Shown in pieces: positions 33,933 through 46,145 of a stretch of 64,000 bases of DNA. Source of the stretch: Lophius americanus (lineage: Eukaryota > Chordata > Actinopteri > Lophiiformes > Lophiidae). The DNA is taken from the NCBI GenBank assembly GCA_037951165.1, contig JBBDHG010000513.1:43597-107596 (forward strand), written 5' to 3'. The translations under genes were made by a program, and so were the position numbers. Within the stretch, counting starts at the first letter, position 1. Every line of letters starts with the position of its first letter. The notes under the pieces were generated by a model that saw only the letters and a program-made list of their open reading frames with translations, was not told the origin of the DNA and ran no database searches.

Positions 33933-36104
33933 TTTTTTTCTTCATCCCTCCTCAGACGTAGTTTTTTGTCGCCAGTCTGTTGAATTTTTTTTTCCCGTTT
34001 CCCTGCAGTGAAGTTTCTCGCTCGACGAGGGGAACGGCCCCGTTTCTGCTGAAACCGTTGATGATGATGATGATGAGTGGACATATCTGGAGAAGAGTTC
34101 ATGCACAGTCAGATGTCGGCTTGTGTAAACATTCAGTTTGGAGGTTCCATCTTCTGGGAGTGTGAATATATTTGATCTCTTATTCACATCAGTTTTTCTC
34201 TGACTCATCGTGTCTCTGCTGTGACTCATCGTGTCTCTGCTGTGACTCATCGTGTCTCTGCTTCTACTTCAAGCCGCCGCATGGAAAAATGACGAAGGAC
34301 GACTTCAAACTCTGAAATCATGCGCCAGTGTTGCATTGTGGGTATTATGTCCTTCCTGGTTTCCCCGTCACTGTATCCTCGTATCCTCACAGTTTTTAAC
34401 TTGCTTTCAGGACATGGATGTTAGCGAATTTTTTTACCGCCGATCCGTCCGTCATCATCATCTTTGAATAAACTTTATTTAAATGATTCATTTCTCCGGC
34501 CGACGGGAGGGGGCGGGGAAACTCACAGGAAGTGAAAGGCCTCAGGACAGAATAGTGAACCTTTGCAGGAGTTAATGTTTGAGGCAGAATAGTTTTCTGT
34601 TTCTCCGGGCAGAACGCTGGTTCTCTGGGTCCGTTTTTTTTCCAGAACCTGGAGTTTCAGCGGTGGAGAGTTTATAAAATCATACATGCAAATGAATAAA
34701 AGTCCGAGCAGGGAGTCTCTGCAGAACTGTCCAACATCACCCCGCTGGATCCAGAAGACGAGGAGGGACGCCACCTTGTCCCCTCAGGGTGTCCCCTACG
34801 GTCCCCCCCCCCAGGGGTCCGGGGGGTCATTTTGAAGAAAAAATCAAATTCTGCATTTTTCATTATTATAATTCTTCACAATAAGAATAAAATTCTTGTC
34901 TATTTTTCTGATTTCATTTGATGTTATTAAGTATTCCTTAATTTATGTTCAACATTACGAGATTTTTTTGAATTAACATGATAATTATCCAAGAAATTAG
35001 ATAATTCCATTAAAATAACATAATTTCCCCCCCCCCCAAAATTACATTTTTTTTATTCATTTTTGATGATTATTTCTGAACTCAGAGAAAATTTCACAAA
35101 AAAAACAATAATAGATTCCTAAAAAGATCCTAGAGATCCTAATAAATCCAAATTTTTCATGAAAGAATAAAATCAATCCTTTTTTCTTTTTGTCAAGAAA
35201 TAAATCATGTGAAAACAAAATAAAAGTATAAATACAAATCTGCATCGAGTACAGAATTACCTCATAAATAAAGACTTTGTTTTTTACATTTTCTGAATAA
35301 ACTTCACAATGTTTTTTTTGGGAATTAAACAGATTCACAAAGTAAAAAAACAAAAATCCTTTTTTTTTCCATTAAAAAAAAAAAGTAATTTTTTTATTTA
35401 AAGAGATTTATTCAAATTGTTATTCAAGTTTGTTTTCGGGGGTTGGGGGGGAGAGAAAAAAAGGAATAAATAAATCCATGAAAAGCTGAAGTTGTTCTTT
35501 CATTCAGGGAAAATTTCTGCCTTCTAAAGCTGGGTGAAGCGTTTACAGCCAATCAGGCGAGGAGGAAGGGAGGTCCACACTTTAGGCCAGGACGAGGGTC
35601 TTTTATGGTTTTCTTCCTCTCCTCCTTTTTACTCCCTCCTCTGTAGCACCGCTGGCACCGGGCTGCACCACCTGCTCCGGGGGGCCCTTTTCGCTCCGGC
35701 CAGAATGAACAGCTGGCTTGTCTTCTGACGCTCTGATTGGCTAATCCCTGCTGGTCACTTGTGCTGCTTCCTCCCCGCGTGTCATTGAACTTCCTCTCGC
35801 CGAATGCCAGGTCCGAGGAGGGCTCCTCGTCTTTGCCCGGGCCCCCGTCCTTCATCTGCCCTGCAAATGGTCCGGGTGGCATATGGGGATATGTAAATAA
35901 TTTAATGAGGTCAAAAGTGTGAGAGTCTCCTGAACCCTCCTCCTCCTCCTCCTCCTCCTCCTCCTCCTCCTCCCATTCAAAACCTCCTTCAGTGGATGAC
36001 GGCAGAATTTCTCCTACGAGCTTTCTGTGGCTCCAGCGTCGACCTTCATCACCCATGTGACGGTAGATGATGTCAGAGAGGTCATCACCTGCCGTCAGAA
36101 CGTT
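33933..36104. other. Non-coding block
   Basis: (GAT)n at 34060-34075, three GTGACTCATCGTGTCTCTGCT repeats near 34199-34262 (21-bp unit), C-runs near 34805 and 35028, a T/A-rich stretch 34860-35400 and (CCT)n at 35938-35972. No gene is supported. Confidence 0.5.
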
Positions 36105-36186
36105 AACGGAAATAACAGAAATAACGGAATTAACAGAAATAACGGAAATAACGGAAATAACGGAAATAACGGAAATAACGGAAATG
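36105..36186. repeat. 9-bp GGAAATAAC minisatellite
   Basis: About 9 units of GGAAATAAC with AGAAATAAC and GGAATTAAC variants. Confidence 0.95.
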
Positions 36187-38374
36187 TTACTTCAAATATT
36201 TCAACCGGTAAGACTCCATCAAATTCAGGATTTAAAAACTTAAGATATTAAGTCGTCACAAATTTAAGTCATTTCTTTAAGTTCATCAACAATTTTATTT
36301 TTACAGTGCGGGATACGATCCCTAAAGGATAAAAACCTGAAATCTCTTTAAAAATTTTTTTTTTTTTTTTTTTTACAGTTTTACCGTCAAAACCTTTAAC
36401 ATAAAAAGAGTAAAATTTTTTTTTTTTAATGATGCATAAAGTTGACATTGTTTTACTCCAGACAAATACAAACACTGTAAAAAAGAGAATAATTGGTGAT
36501 TCAGAAAAAAATACTGTATTTGAGAGACATGAAATATCTTTGAAGATTATTTGTAATAATAATAAAGTAAAAACAAATAAACAAGAAATCAAACATTTCA
36601 ACCAACAGTGAAACATATTTGCATATTGATAATCAAAAATATGATAGTGGAAGTGGTAAACATGTTTACTAAAACCAATTTAAAGTTGGGAGAACAAAAC
36701 TCTAAAGATTAAAAAGGTTTTACAAGATGTTAAACATATTTTAACAAATAAACAAATCAACTCTTTCAGGAAGAAGGTAGCCAGCGCTTGGTGGCGGTAG
36801 CTGGCTAACTCAGAATATTCCGGATGTCCCTCTACCCAGCGACATGTGATAAATGTTTTTTATCACCGATAAAAAATATTCGGCAAATTGCGATATTTTT
36901 TTTCTCGAACATTTTAAGCCCATACTCGACCTAATTTATACGTACAGTTCTTGGCTCCCGTTAGCTTCAGCCGTTGTGCTAACGTTAGCTTCTTTAAACT
37001 AGCTATATTTTGTCTGAATAAGTTTGTTATCCTGAGATTGTTTTTTGTCTTTACTAAAGTCACAAATCGCGACTTTCGTGTTTTTTTAGTTCACGGTGAG
37101 AAGCTAGCCGGTGAGATGTTTGTAGCCGTGGTCACCGATCACAAGAAGAAGCTGGTTTCAGCCACATCACGATGATCTTTCCTGGTGGTCTCATCCTGAC
37201 TGTGAGACGGACGGTTGATGGGGTTCTTCATCAATCACCATCATCATCACCGAAGTAACCAGGATTGAAACAAGAAAAAATACGGATCCGTAAAAGTTTT
37301 TGGCGATGTTTCTACCTAGATTTAGTCCGGAGTACCTTTCTGCTCAAACGACCTCTGAGTCACCGACCTCATCTTCAAGGTCGACCCTTAGAACCTAAAC
37401 GTTCCACGAGCCGGAAAACTCTCCATGAGAAAACATCAGAATCACAGCGCCGGCGCCGGCCCAACTGAGGGGGAAGAACAGGAACAAGTGTGAAATATTA
37501 AACACAGGAAGGAGGTTTTATAAGTTTGACCCACAGTAAAAGAAAAAAACCCTTATGGAGTTAAGACGTGGTAAAATAAGTATTTATTGAGATTTCAAGC
37601 ATTTAAGTGCAATAAAAGTCTTTATTATTAAAGTACAGGGGTTCAAATGTGAATTATTAAAGTGTGTGTGTGTGTATTACAACATATTATACATAAAAAC
37701 ACTTTTCCTTCACATTTGACACGTTTCCTTAAAAGACAATTTACACTGTAGAAATTTACACTCTGGAAAACGAGTTTAGGAAAAATTAAGAAAAATATTT
37801 TAAATGAGGAATATTTGCATTAAGGGGAAAAAAAACTCCATTTTACATTTTCTAAAATATAATTACTTAAATTATATACAAATAAATGCAAATACTTCAA
37901 CTTCAACTAACCATTCATTTTTTGGAGTGTATATTCATATAAATGTACATTTTGGAATCAGTCAAATAATATTCAGGCAAATTATAACATGGAAAAAAAA
38001 AAATCAATCGGGAGCATCATCTTGAAGACGATTGCTGCCGACAGTCTTCCTCCTCCGAGGTCTTCGTCTCGGGCGGTATCGATCAGTCAGCGCTGGACTG
38101 GATCGGGTCAACAGCTGAAAAAAGTTCAGTGCAGAACAAAAACGTGACAAAACTCGAGGTGTTACGGTAAAAGTTCGGGTTAGGAGTCTGTCCAGGTTCC
38201 CAGTCGCGATCTGCATCTCCTGAGGATCCACGAAGAGAATTCACCTCACCTTTAAGTTCTACTAGAACCAGAACCTCACAGAACTTTGCTGACATCTACT
38301 AACCGCCTCGTCTTCAATCAATCAAAACGTCAAAGAACTTCAGGAAGGAGATTAATAAAGGGAATAAAAACATT
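36187..38374. other. Non-coding block
   Basis: AT-rich. T-run at about 36356-36374 and a short (GT)n at 37662-37674. No gene is recognised. Confidence 0.45.
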
Positions 38375-38377
38375 TCA

Positions 38378-38485
38378 GTTTGTGATGTCATTAATCTGTT
38401 CTAGGATCACATCCCATAATGACATAACCAAACTGTTTCTATGATGTCATCAGTCTGTTCTAGGATCACATCCCATAGTGATCCA
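38378..38485. repeat. Tandem duplication, ~62-bp unit
   Basis: GATGTCATTAATCTGTTCTA / GATGTCATCAGTCTGTTCTA, each followed by GGATCACATCCCATA. Confidence 0.9.
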
Positions 38486-38879
38486 CTCCATCCAGTCCTT
38501 CCTCGCACAAAAGTCTATTGGCACCTTAAATTTGAAAATGAGCCATGAAATCATTTTTGAGTTATTGTATTAAATATGTACAAATAAACACGTCTGATAT
38601 TCTGTTTACTGGTAAACTTACTAACTTTGTTAACTTGTTACGTTTACCAGTTAAATCCATTATTTTATCATATAGAGGAGATAAACAACGTTTCTCTCTG
38701 ATGTTGTTTGTGGCTGTCGGCGGGTCGGACAGATCAACTCCCAGCCGTCACTTTAGAAGTTTAATCTGATAAGATTTGATTAAGATAAGTTAAATTAAAG
38801 ATCATGTTTATCGTAAATATTAGTAAAATTTAAACCTTCAATTAAACCGAAAAGCATCAAACAGTCACCATTTATGGTG

Positions 38880-39600
38880 TTGGCGTTAGCATATGTTGTT
38901 ATCGTATTTTAGTTGGCAAATGTTGTTAGCATATGTTAATTAGCGTAATGTTGTTAACGTATGTAAGTTAGCATATGTTATTAATGTATGTTGTTAGGGT
39001 ATGTTAGTTAGCAAATATTAGTTAGCGTAATGTTGATTAGCGTAATGTTGCTAGCGTAATATTGTTAGCATATGTTGTTAGCGTATTTTATTAGCGCATG
39101 TTAGTTAGCGTATGTTCTTAACGTATGTTAATTAGCGTATGTTGTTAGCCTATGTTAGTTAGCGTAGGCGCTTAACGTATGTTAGTTAGCGTATGTTAGT
39201 TAGCGTATGTTGTTAATGTATGTTAATAAGCGTATGTTGTTAGCGTATGTAAATTAGCGTATGTCGTTAGCCTATGTTAGTTAGCGTATGCTTTTAGCGT
39301 AGTTTAGTTAGCGTATGTTAGTTAGCGTATGCTGTTAATGTATGTTAATAAGCGTATGTTGTTAGCGTATGTTAATTAGTGTATGTTGTTAGCCTATGTT
39401 AGTTAGCGTATGCTTTTAGCGTAGCGTTAGTTAGCGTATGTTGTGAATGTATGTTAATAAGCATATGTTGTTAACTTATATGTATTATTATTATTATTAT
39501 TATCTTCATTAGTGTAATGTTGTCAGCGTATGTTAGTTAGCAAATGTTGTTAACGTATGTTGTTATCATATGTTTGTTAGCGTATATTAGGTAGCTTAAA
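38880..39600. repeat. GTTAGCGTATG array with higher-order structure
   Basis: About 720 bp built from 10- to 14-bp words (TTAGCGTATGTT, TTAATGTATGTT, TTAGCCTATGTT). A longer pattern, marked by TTAATAAG at 39223, 39345 and 39454, repeats at 122 and 109 bp, so a second-level unit exists. A pure (ATT)n interrupts at about 39484-39502. Confidence 0.9.
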
Positions 39601-40015
39601 GAGCGCGATAAAAATACAGAATAGTAAATAAATTGTGCATTTACTTCATTTCCTGCGGAGGTCATGTCAAAACAGGAAGCTTACAATTATTATAATACGA
39701 AACAAAATATAGCAACAAGACAATTTCTAGCAGAATCCAATATTAGTAATTAATCCATCTTACCGGGAAAAAATCTACTAAAACAAAATGGAAAATTCAG
39801 CAAGAAGGACTTAATTTCACTTGATTAACAGCTGAAGTTGTAAATAAACATTCCTGCATAAATGCAGCAGGAAGGTTAAAACTCAATTTTACTCTGTTGT
39901 AATTGTTGGGCTAAATCTTCTCTTTTTACAGTGAAGTCATTCTGCAAGCACCTAAAATCTTTGAGTCGTCATTTCTTTCACACCTATCCCCCAATTTTCC
40001 CTCTATAATGATGGC

Positions 40016-40046
<31 letters not shown>

Positions 40047-40545
40047 TACCCCCCTCCACTACAGGTTGCAGGAATATTTCATCACATCCATCCTGACCTT
40101 TGACCTCCCCATTACTTGCCTGTGAAGTGAATTCAAGTCTGACAGATGCAAAATGTAAAAGCAGAAATTCTCTCCGGGGGTGATTCCCCGGACGACCCCC
40201 CCCCTCGCTCATTTTATTTAGTTTTTCCTTTTGGAGGGGGTAATAGTGGAGTCGGTTCACATCACATTATCAAATTCATCAGCTAATCATTTAAGACCCC
40301 CGCTTTCATCTCCCAGATGGTCTGCGAATGATCCGACGCGGCGCCGATCGATAGGAAAATCGGAATATGCAAAGCGCGTTCTGATGTTTGGCTCGGCTCG
40401 ACCTTTGGCGCTTTCATCTCAGACGTTTGATGTTGCTTTTAATCTGCGTAGCCCGGCCAGAGTGGCTCATGGAGTCGGGGGTCTCCTTCACGGCAGGAGC
40501 GGACTCCACCTGATGAGGAGGAGCGAACCCCTTCATGAATCCATC
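39601..40545. other. Non-coding block with long C-run
   Basis: A run of about 30 Cs begins at 40017, near CTCTTTTTACAGTG (a CACTG-type MITE end, 39918). No gene is recognised. Confidence 0.5.
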
Positions 40546-40559
40546 ATCAGTGCCTTTTC

Positions 40560-42700
40560 CTCCAAGATGATGCGTTCAAGGTTTGGTCTGGAAACCTCGG
40601 TTTTAGCACTACGACAGAACAAAAGCAGCACCGAGAAGATGGAACCGTCTCGTTTTCTCCGATGATTTGACTAATCGATCTTAACGACCGCTGAGGGAAC
40701 GCGTTCCTTATGTCGGATTTTTTAATTTTTTTATTATTACATCTGTAATAAGTCGGAAATGGTGCATTCAAAGACCCGTTTGATTTGGATCACAGCCAGA
40801 CAAACTGAAATATTCAGCCTAAAAGTGTTTAAAACAAATAAAAGTAGCCCAGAGAAGGTGGAGGAGGCAAAATGTTTAGATGTCCATGTCCGAGATGATG
40901 CATTCAATGTCTCCTTTTATGTGGATTATATCCTAAAAACCTGAATTATTGAGCAAAACATGACATAAAATAGAATCTTTTTTTTTATTGTGTGATAAAA
41001 GGTTATAATTCTTCCCTTCAGTGTATTTATTTAATCAACACATTACAACATTTGAAATGCTTGACCAGGATGATGCGTTCACTGTCTTTTTTGTTAGTTA
41101 CTAACCACAACTTGATTCATTGACTATAAAATTCTATTAAAAAAATCTTGCTATCTTTGTTTTTAAAATTATTTAGTTCATTATTGTTACGTTTCTGAAT
41201 GCTTGTTTTTGGAATTATTGAATAAGTCATTAAAAGTGTTGCCTTCAGTGTATCTACACATAACGGATGATGCGTTCAGTGTCTTTTCCGTTCCCAAAAA
41301 AAGTCTACAAACCTGAGAAATGATATATTAACGTGAGATATTGACGATAAAATCATAGAAAAAGAAAAAAAAGAATATACAGAGAAGGTGGAGGAGGTTA
41401 ATATTTGCCATCTTTGTTTCTAAAACGGTTTAATCGATCGTAAGAAGTGTTTTCTAAACCTCGAGGATTGATGAGGAATGATGAAGAAAGTTGCGATGAA
41501 ATGACGGCGCCGCCTTATTTTATGGATGTTTGTTTCTTAAATTATTTATGTAAATCGTTAAAGTTGTTTCCTTTGATGTATACATCTTCTTTTTTTAAAT
41601 CATAACCAGGATGATGCATTCAATGTCTTTTTTGTTTCCATAAAAGACAACAAACCGGAGATGTTATCTATAAAGTTGGAAGTTGCTCTAAAATGGTTTA
41701 ATGGATCGTTAGAAGAGGTTGGATTTGTTTTTTCCTGCAACATGACAGATCATTTTGAAATATCCACATCCAAGATGGTGCATTCAGTGTCTTGATTAAT
41801 GTGGGCTATTCGGTGTAACATGATATAAACAGATCAAAGTAACAGGGAGAAGATGACACCGGCTGACTTTTGGAATGTTTCCTTCTTAAATGACTTAATA
41901 AATCATTTAAATTTTTCCCTTCTGTGTTTTTTTATTCAACTTATTACATGATTTTCAAAATGGCATGTCCGAGACGATGCATTCAGTGTCTTCATTAATG
42001 TGGAGAATAGCCTACTATTGACGACACCGGCTATTTCCTGGAATATTTGTTCCTGAAATTACTTGAGAATTTCTTTTAAAAAATTTGCAAACACTTTTGT
42101 GCAACATATTCCATAATATTTTTTAAGTGCACGTCCAGGATGATGCATTCAATGTCTTTCTTGTTTTTCAAAAAAAACTACAAACCTGAGATATTAACTA
42201 TAAATCAGAAATATGGATTATAATATTTGAGTAAAAGAAATAAAAGTAGCTAAGAGAAGCTTTTTTCTTCTTCTTCCATCTTTTTTCTAAATTGATTGAT
42301 TGATTGAATCGATGATTAAACTTGTTGTTAAAAACATTCTTTTACTTCATTAATCTGTCGGATTCTTGAATTTCTTCTCTGTAATATTTCAGATCACTGA
42401 AAAATTCATGTCCAGGATTTTTTGCACACAATCTCCTTAATTTTTCTTTCTTCATCTTCCTCTTCATATCAACTTTAAAGCCTGAAAAATTCCGCGTGAG
42501 ATGAAAGAAAAAAAAAAAATTCCAGCTCAGACAGGATGGAGCCGACTAATTTCTAAACTTTTTTTTTTTTTTTCATGTATAATTGTATCGATCGGTGAAA
42601 TAGTTCTGAGCTGACGGAGGGAAAACATTCCTTCGTGCGCTCATCTGTGAATTATTTGTGTAATGTGTTCAAGATGATGCGTTCAGGGTCAGGCTTGTTT
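40560..42700. repeat. Long-unit diverged tandem array with GATGATGCATTCA core, about 10 copies
   Basis: The core GATGATGC[A/G]TTCA[A/G]TGTC occurs on the plus strand at 40566, 40894, 41069, 41266, 41610, 41774 (GATGGTG), 41973 (GACGATG), 42139, 42414 (degenerate) and 42673. Around it the units share CCTTCAGTGTAT upstream, GTCC[A/G]GG just before the core, AAACCTGA downstream, AAATAAAAGTAGC, GAGAAGGTGGAGGAGG and TTTAATCGATCGTTA. Spacing is 164-344 bp. No protein is encoded. Confidence 0.8.
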
Positions 42701-43430
42701 TTTCTTAATAACCGCTTCAAAACCTGAATGATGGAGAAAAAAAACAACAAACAAAAGTAGCGGAGAAAAGAGGAGGGACTAAAACTGGAATAATAAACGG
42801 TTAAATCGATCATTGCGGCCACATGAGGAATAAGTTTCATGTTTGATTTGTTAATTATTTAATTGATTTTTTTTTAATTCAGGGCCAATAGCTGCTTGTT
42901 AATCGGGTCTGGTATCAATAAAGTTAATTTGGTCGTTATTGTGTTTATAAGTGGCATTAAGTCAAATGATGAAACATAATCACAGTAAAACAAACTGTAA
43001 AACGACAACATTTAATTCAATCTAAAAGTATTTCCGGTATGAATCTGAGGAGAGGTCATGTCATCGTCTTCATCAAGTATAATAACAGGGTTTTAAATTG
43101 AAGCTCGGCTTTAAATGTGCAACTCTGAATTTTCCTTACGTGTCTTTAAATTTATTCCACGTCGGTGAATAAATGTCTCTGATGATCCATCAGGTGTCAG
43201 ATTCACAGATTCTCGGCGCCGAGGCGTTTCTGAAGAAGTCGTGGAAAAAAGACGTTTCCATGAAGAAAATGATGAAGACTCTCAGAAAAAAGAAAAAAAA
43301 AGGATTTTCTCCCCCTACTATGTAAACATAATTATTGTATTTATTTAATAAGGACTATGAAAGAATTCAGCGTTTGTGATGATATTATGGGATGGTTGAA
43401 CGCATCAGGATCTGAATCCTGGATGTTTAT
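42701..43430. other. Non-coding block
   Basis: AT-rich. No gene or repeat is recognised. Confidence 0.4.
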
Positions 43431-43435
43431 TTTTT

Positions 43436-44170
43436 TTAAACGTATTTTGTTACATATTGATGTTTTGTAATAAAATGATAATCGTGACATTTTATGTAAT
43501 AATATGCTGATATTTTGTTACTTTGTTACATATGTAACATATGTAACATATGTTACATATGTTGTGACTTTCCCAATCTTTTGTTACATAATGACAATTG
43601 TGACACATTATTTAATGATACGCTGATATTTTGTTAAGTTTGTTACATATTTTTGTTACATAGTGACCAAATGTTATGCGTTGATGTTTTTCATTACATA
43701 TTGATATTTTGTAACATAATGATAAATGTAACATGTTGTGTAATGAGATGCTGATAGTTTGTTACATAGTGATACCATGTGATGCAGTGATGTTGTTTTA
43801 TTACATATTGACATGTTGTTAGGTCATAATTCTGACATCATATTATGTCGTGATGGTTTTTTTGTAAATGTTACATAGTTTGTTACATGTGGAGATTTAA
43901 TTAGAAAGTGACATGTTTGTATTTTATTACATAATGATAATTGTGACATGTTATGTAATGATATGCTGATATTTTTTTTTAATTATGTTTTATATTTAGT
44001 TACATAATGCTAGTTGTAAAAAATGAAACGCTGATATTTTGTTCCATATGTTACAGATTTTAATATATCTTCCATTGTTTTGTCACACATTAATTGTATT
44101 TTTATATATTTTTATAAATTGTTAGATAATTTTTTCCACATATTGATATATTGATATTTTGAGTATTTGT
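43436..44170. repeat. GTTACATA / TGCTGATATTTTG tandem array
   Basis: Repeated words TTTTGTTACATA, TTACATATTGAT, CATAATGATAATTGTGACAT and TAATGATATGCTGATATTTT recur in order over about 730 bp in diverged units. Confidence 0.85.
43536..43563. repeat. 28-bp perfect palindrome
   Basis: AACATATGTAACAT followed directly by its reverse complement, inside the GTTACATA array. No spacer. Confidence 0.95.
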
Positions 44171-44984
44171 TGCTCTGATTAATAATTAATGCTGCACAGA
44201 AGTAATAGAATAGATAATAGAATAGATTGAAAGTTGTTTTGTATTACTTATTATTGATTAAATGTGTTTATATATGTCACTATTTCTTTATACTGAGAGT
44301 TAGTGAGGAAAGAAAAAAGGTAGTGTTTTATTTGACTTTAGTTTACGTATAAAAGGTTTGGAATTTTAAATTTAAAAGGATGTTGTTGGTTTGTTTTGTT
44401 GTTTTCTTTAATCCCACCACTACTTTGACTTGTTTTCTAAGTAAATTCTTCTTCGCTGAATAAATGTTTTCCAAAGCGTCTCTTGATGAATATTTAGCAG
44501 AGGCTCGGCCTGAAAACTATTTCCTGACTTCTAATCACACTTGGCGTCGGCGGAGGGCGTCGCCCTGCGTGACGGGGATCAATCCCATGTTGCTTTTGGC
44601 TTTTATGATGGGACTATTTGATGAGGGGGAGAGAAATATAGAATATTTCTGGCCGTTTTCTTTCCTTATTTCTCCTCATTGGTTGAGGTTAAACTGTGCA
44701 GAACAGATGCAGGTGGAGAAATGTGGAATATTTGCTTTTACTTTATCATCTAAATGAGTGGTAATAAGCGGCGGGGCCGGGGGTCGACTCACTTTGATCC
44801 GCCGGAGAATGTGGATTCAAACCGTATGTAATTAACATAATGAGGAGAGGAGACTTTGTGTAAAGTGGATACGAGAAGAGAGATTTCTTCTTCTTCTTTT
44901 TTCTCCTCCTCTGCCTCCACTTTGGAGGGAATCTAAAGTGATTGAGCCTGAATAAACATGAAGCGCCGCAGGTTTGGTTCTCTG
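44171..44984. other. Non-coding block just 3' of zeb2
   Basis: No gene or repeat is recognised. Includes the region just past the presumed zeb2 cleavage site. Confidence 0.45.
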
Positions 44985-44998
44985 TAATTTGGCTACTT

Positions 44999-45004
44999 TT
45001 TATT
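44999..45004 (-). terminator. Candidate distal poly(A) signal of zeb2
   Basis: The plus strand reads TTTATT, so the minus strand is AATAAA followed by AAGTAG. It is the first canonical hexamer beyond the miRNA-site cluster and gives a 3' UTR of about 1.6 kb. Cleavage would be expected 10-30 bases further along the minus strand. Confidence 0.55.
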
Positions 45005-45048
45005 CGAGCAGGGTCATTTTCAAGAGAAATTACAAATTAAGAATTCAA

Positions 45049-45055
45049 TAATACT
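45049..45055 (-). promoter_or_regulatory. miR-200b/c/429 7-mer-A1 site near 3' UTR end
   Basis: AGTATTA on the minus strand, a 7-mer-A1 type seed match, about 45 bases before the distal poly(A) signal. Confidence 0.45.
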
Positions 45056-45581
45056 TTTACAAAGACATTTCAGGAAAGATTCTTCTTCAGTCATGATATC
45101 ATACATAGTATTTAACAGTCCCTCTTCATTTTTTTTTAGCTTAAAAAAAGAAAACAAAGATGAAGAAAGTGGAATTTTTTTTCTTTTCAGTCGAAAATAC
45201 AGTGTTTTCACAATTGTATAAAAGTTCCCAAATTTGGAATATTCTCCAGCCGCTGGAAAATAAAAAGGAAAAACAAAAATAAAAATAAAATAAGATTAAA
45301 CTTCGCATTTTCACAATGTTTCAAAACACAATAAATGCTCTCTTTACGTAAAATTTGCCCCTATGATCGACACCATGTTCCTTTTTACTAAAATATATCT
45401 ATATATTGAAGAACTATAGTACTGTACACAACAGTATGAAATAAATAAAATTAGGAAATATAAAATGGGCCACATAAATAATGTTTTTTTCAACCTACAA
45501 ATAATGCAATTTGCTGTTTCCAAAGAAAAAAAGGAAATAAAAAATAAAAATAATAATAATAATAATAATGATGGTTTGGTG

Positions 45582-45697
45582 TAATACTGACAAACATTGC
45601 ACAACATAATGTAAACTAAAGGAACTGTTGCCTATAAGTTTTAATAATACTGACACGGATGCTTCGGAGAACAACAGTGAACCATTTCATAATACTG
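45582..45697 (-). promoter_or_regulatory. Cluster of three miR-200b/c/429 8-mer sites
   Basis: CAGTATTA on the minus (mRNA) strand occurs at 45582-45589, 45645-45652 and 45690-45697. Each is a full 8-mer match to the miR-200b/c/429 seed (AAUACUG plus A1). ZEB2 is an established miR-200 target in mammals, with several such sites in its 3' UTR. The 45-63 bp spacing could permit cooperative repression (inference). A weaker miR-30-type 7-mer (GTTTACA) sits at 45610-45616. Confidence 0.85.
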
Positions 45698-45846
45698 AAG
45701 CTGGTGGCTTTAAAAAAAAAAAGAAAAGAAAAGAAAACTTCCTTTTACACGATACGAGGGTGGCACTTGCAGAAAACACACAGGTTAAAAGGTTTGCATA
45801 TAAGGCTTCTTTTTTCTTATCAAAAAAACACCTTGCAAAGGCTTCG

Positions 45847-45854
45847 TCCTTCAT
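45847..45854 (-). promoter_or_regulatory. miR-205 8-mer site
   Basis: The minus strand reads ATGAAGGA, an 8-mer match to the miR-205 seed (UCCUUCAU at the miRNA 5' end). miR-205 is known to repress ZEB2 together with miR-200 in mammals. Confidence 0.65.
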
Positions 45855-45990
45855 TTTTTCCTTTTTTGTCTTTTTTCTTTTGTTTGTTTTTTTTGACACC
45901 AGCAGTCCGTAGATTTTCCCTTAAAATGAAGGTCTCTTTAAAAAAAAAAAACAAAAAAAAAAAAAATCCTTCACAGAGTCTCGTTTGAAC

Positions 45991-46002
45991 TCCTTCATTC
46001 CA
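45991..46002 (-). promoter_or_regulatory. Extended miR-205 site
   Basis: The plus strand reads TCCTTCATTCCA, identical to the first 12 nucleotides of miR-205, so the mRNA is complementary over the seed and beyond. It lies about 145 bp from the other miR-205 site. Confidence 0.75.
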
Positions 46003-46145
46003 TTCAAGCGGCCTGAAATAGTGTGGCTGGAGATGTTTGTTGTCGGCGACGTCGTAGGTAGCTGGGTGATATCGAAGGTCGCGTAGCGCGGACACTACGG
46101 CTCTTTTTCCCGACACTGTATAAATATATACATAGGCAATACTTT

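Noticed and set aside
35553..36056. 167-codon minus-strand frame with a poly-Glu run
   Set aside because: The Glu run is translated (CCT)n microsatellite. No domain, no splice context, no homologue recognised.
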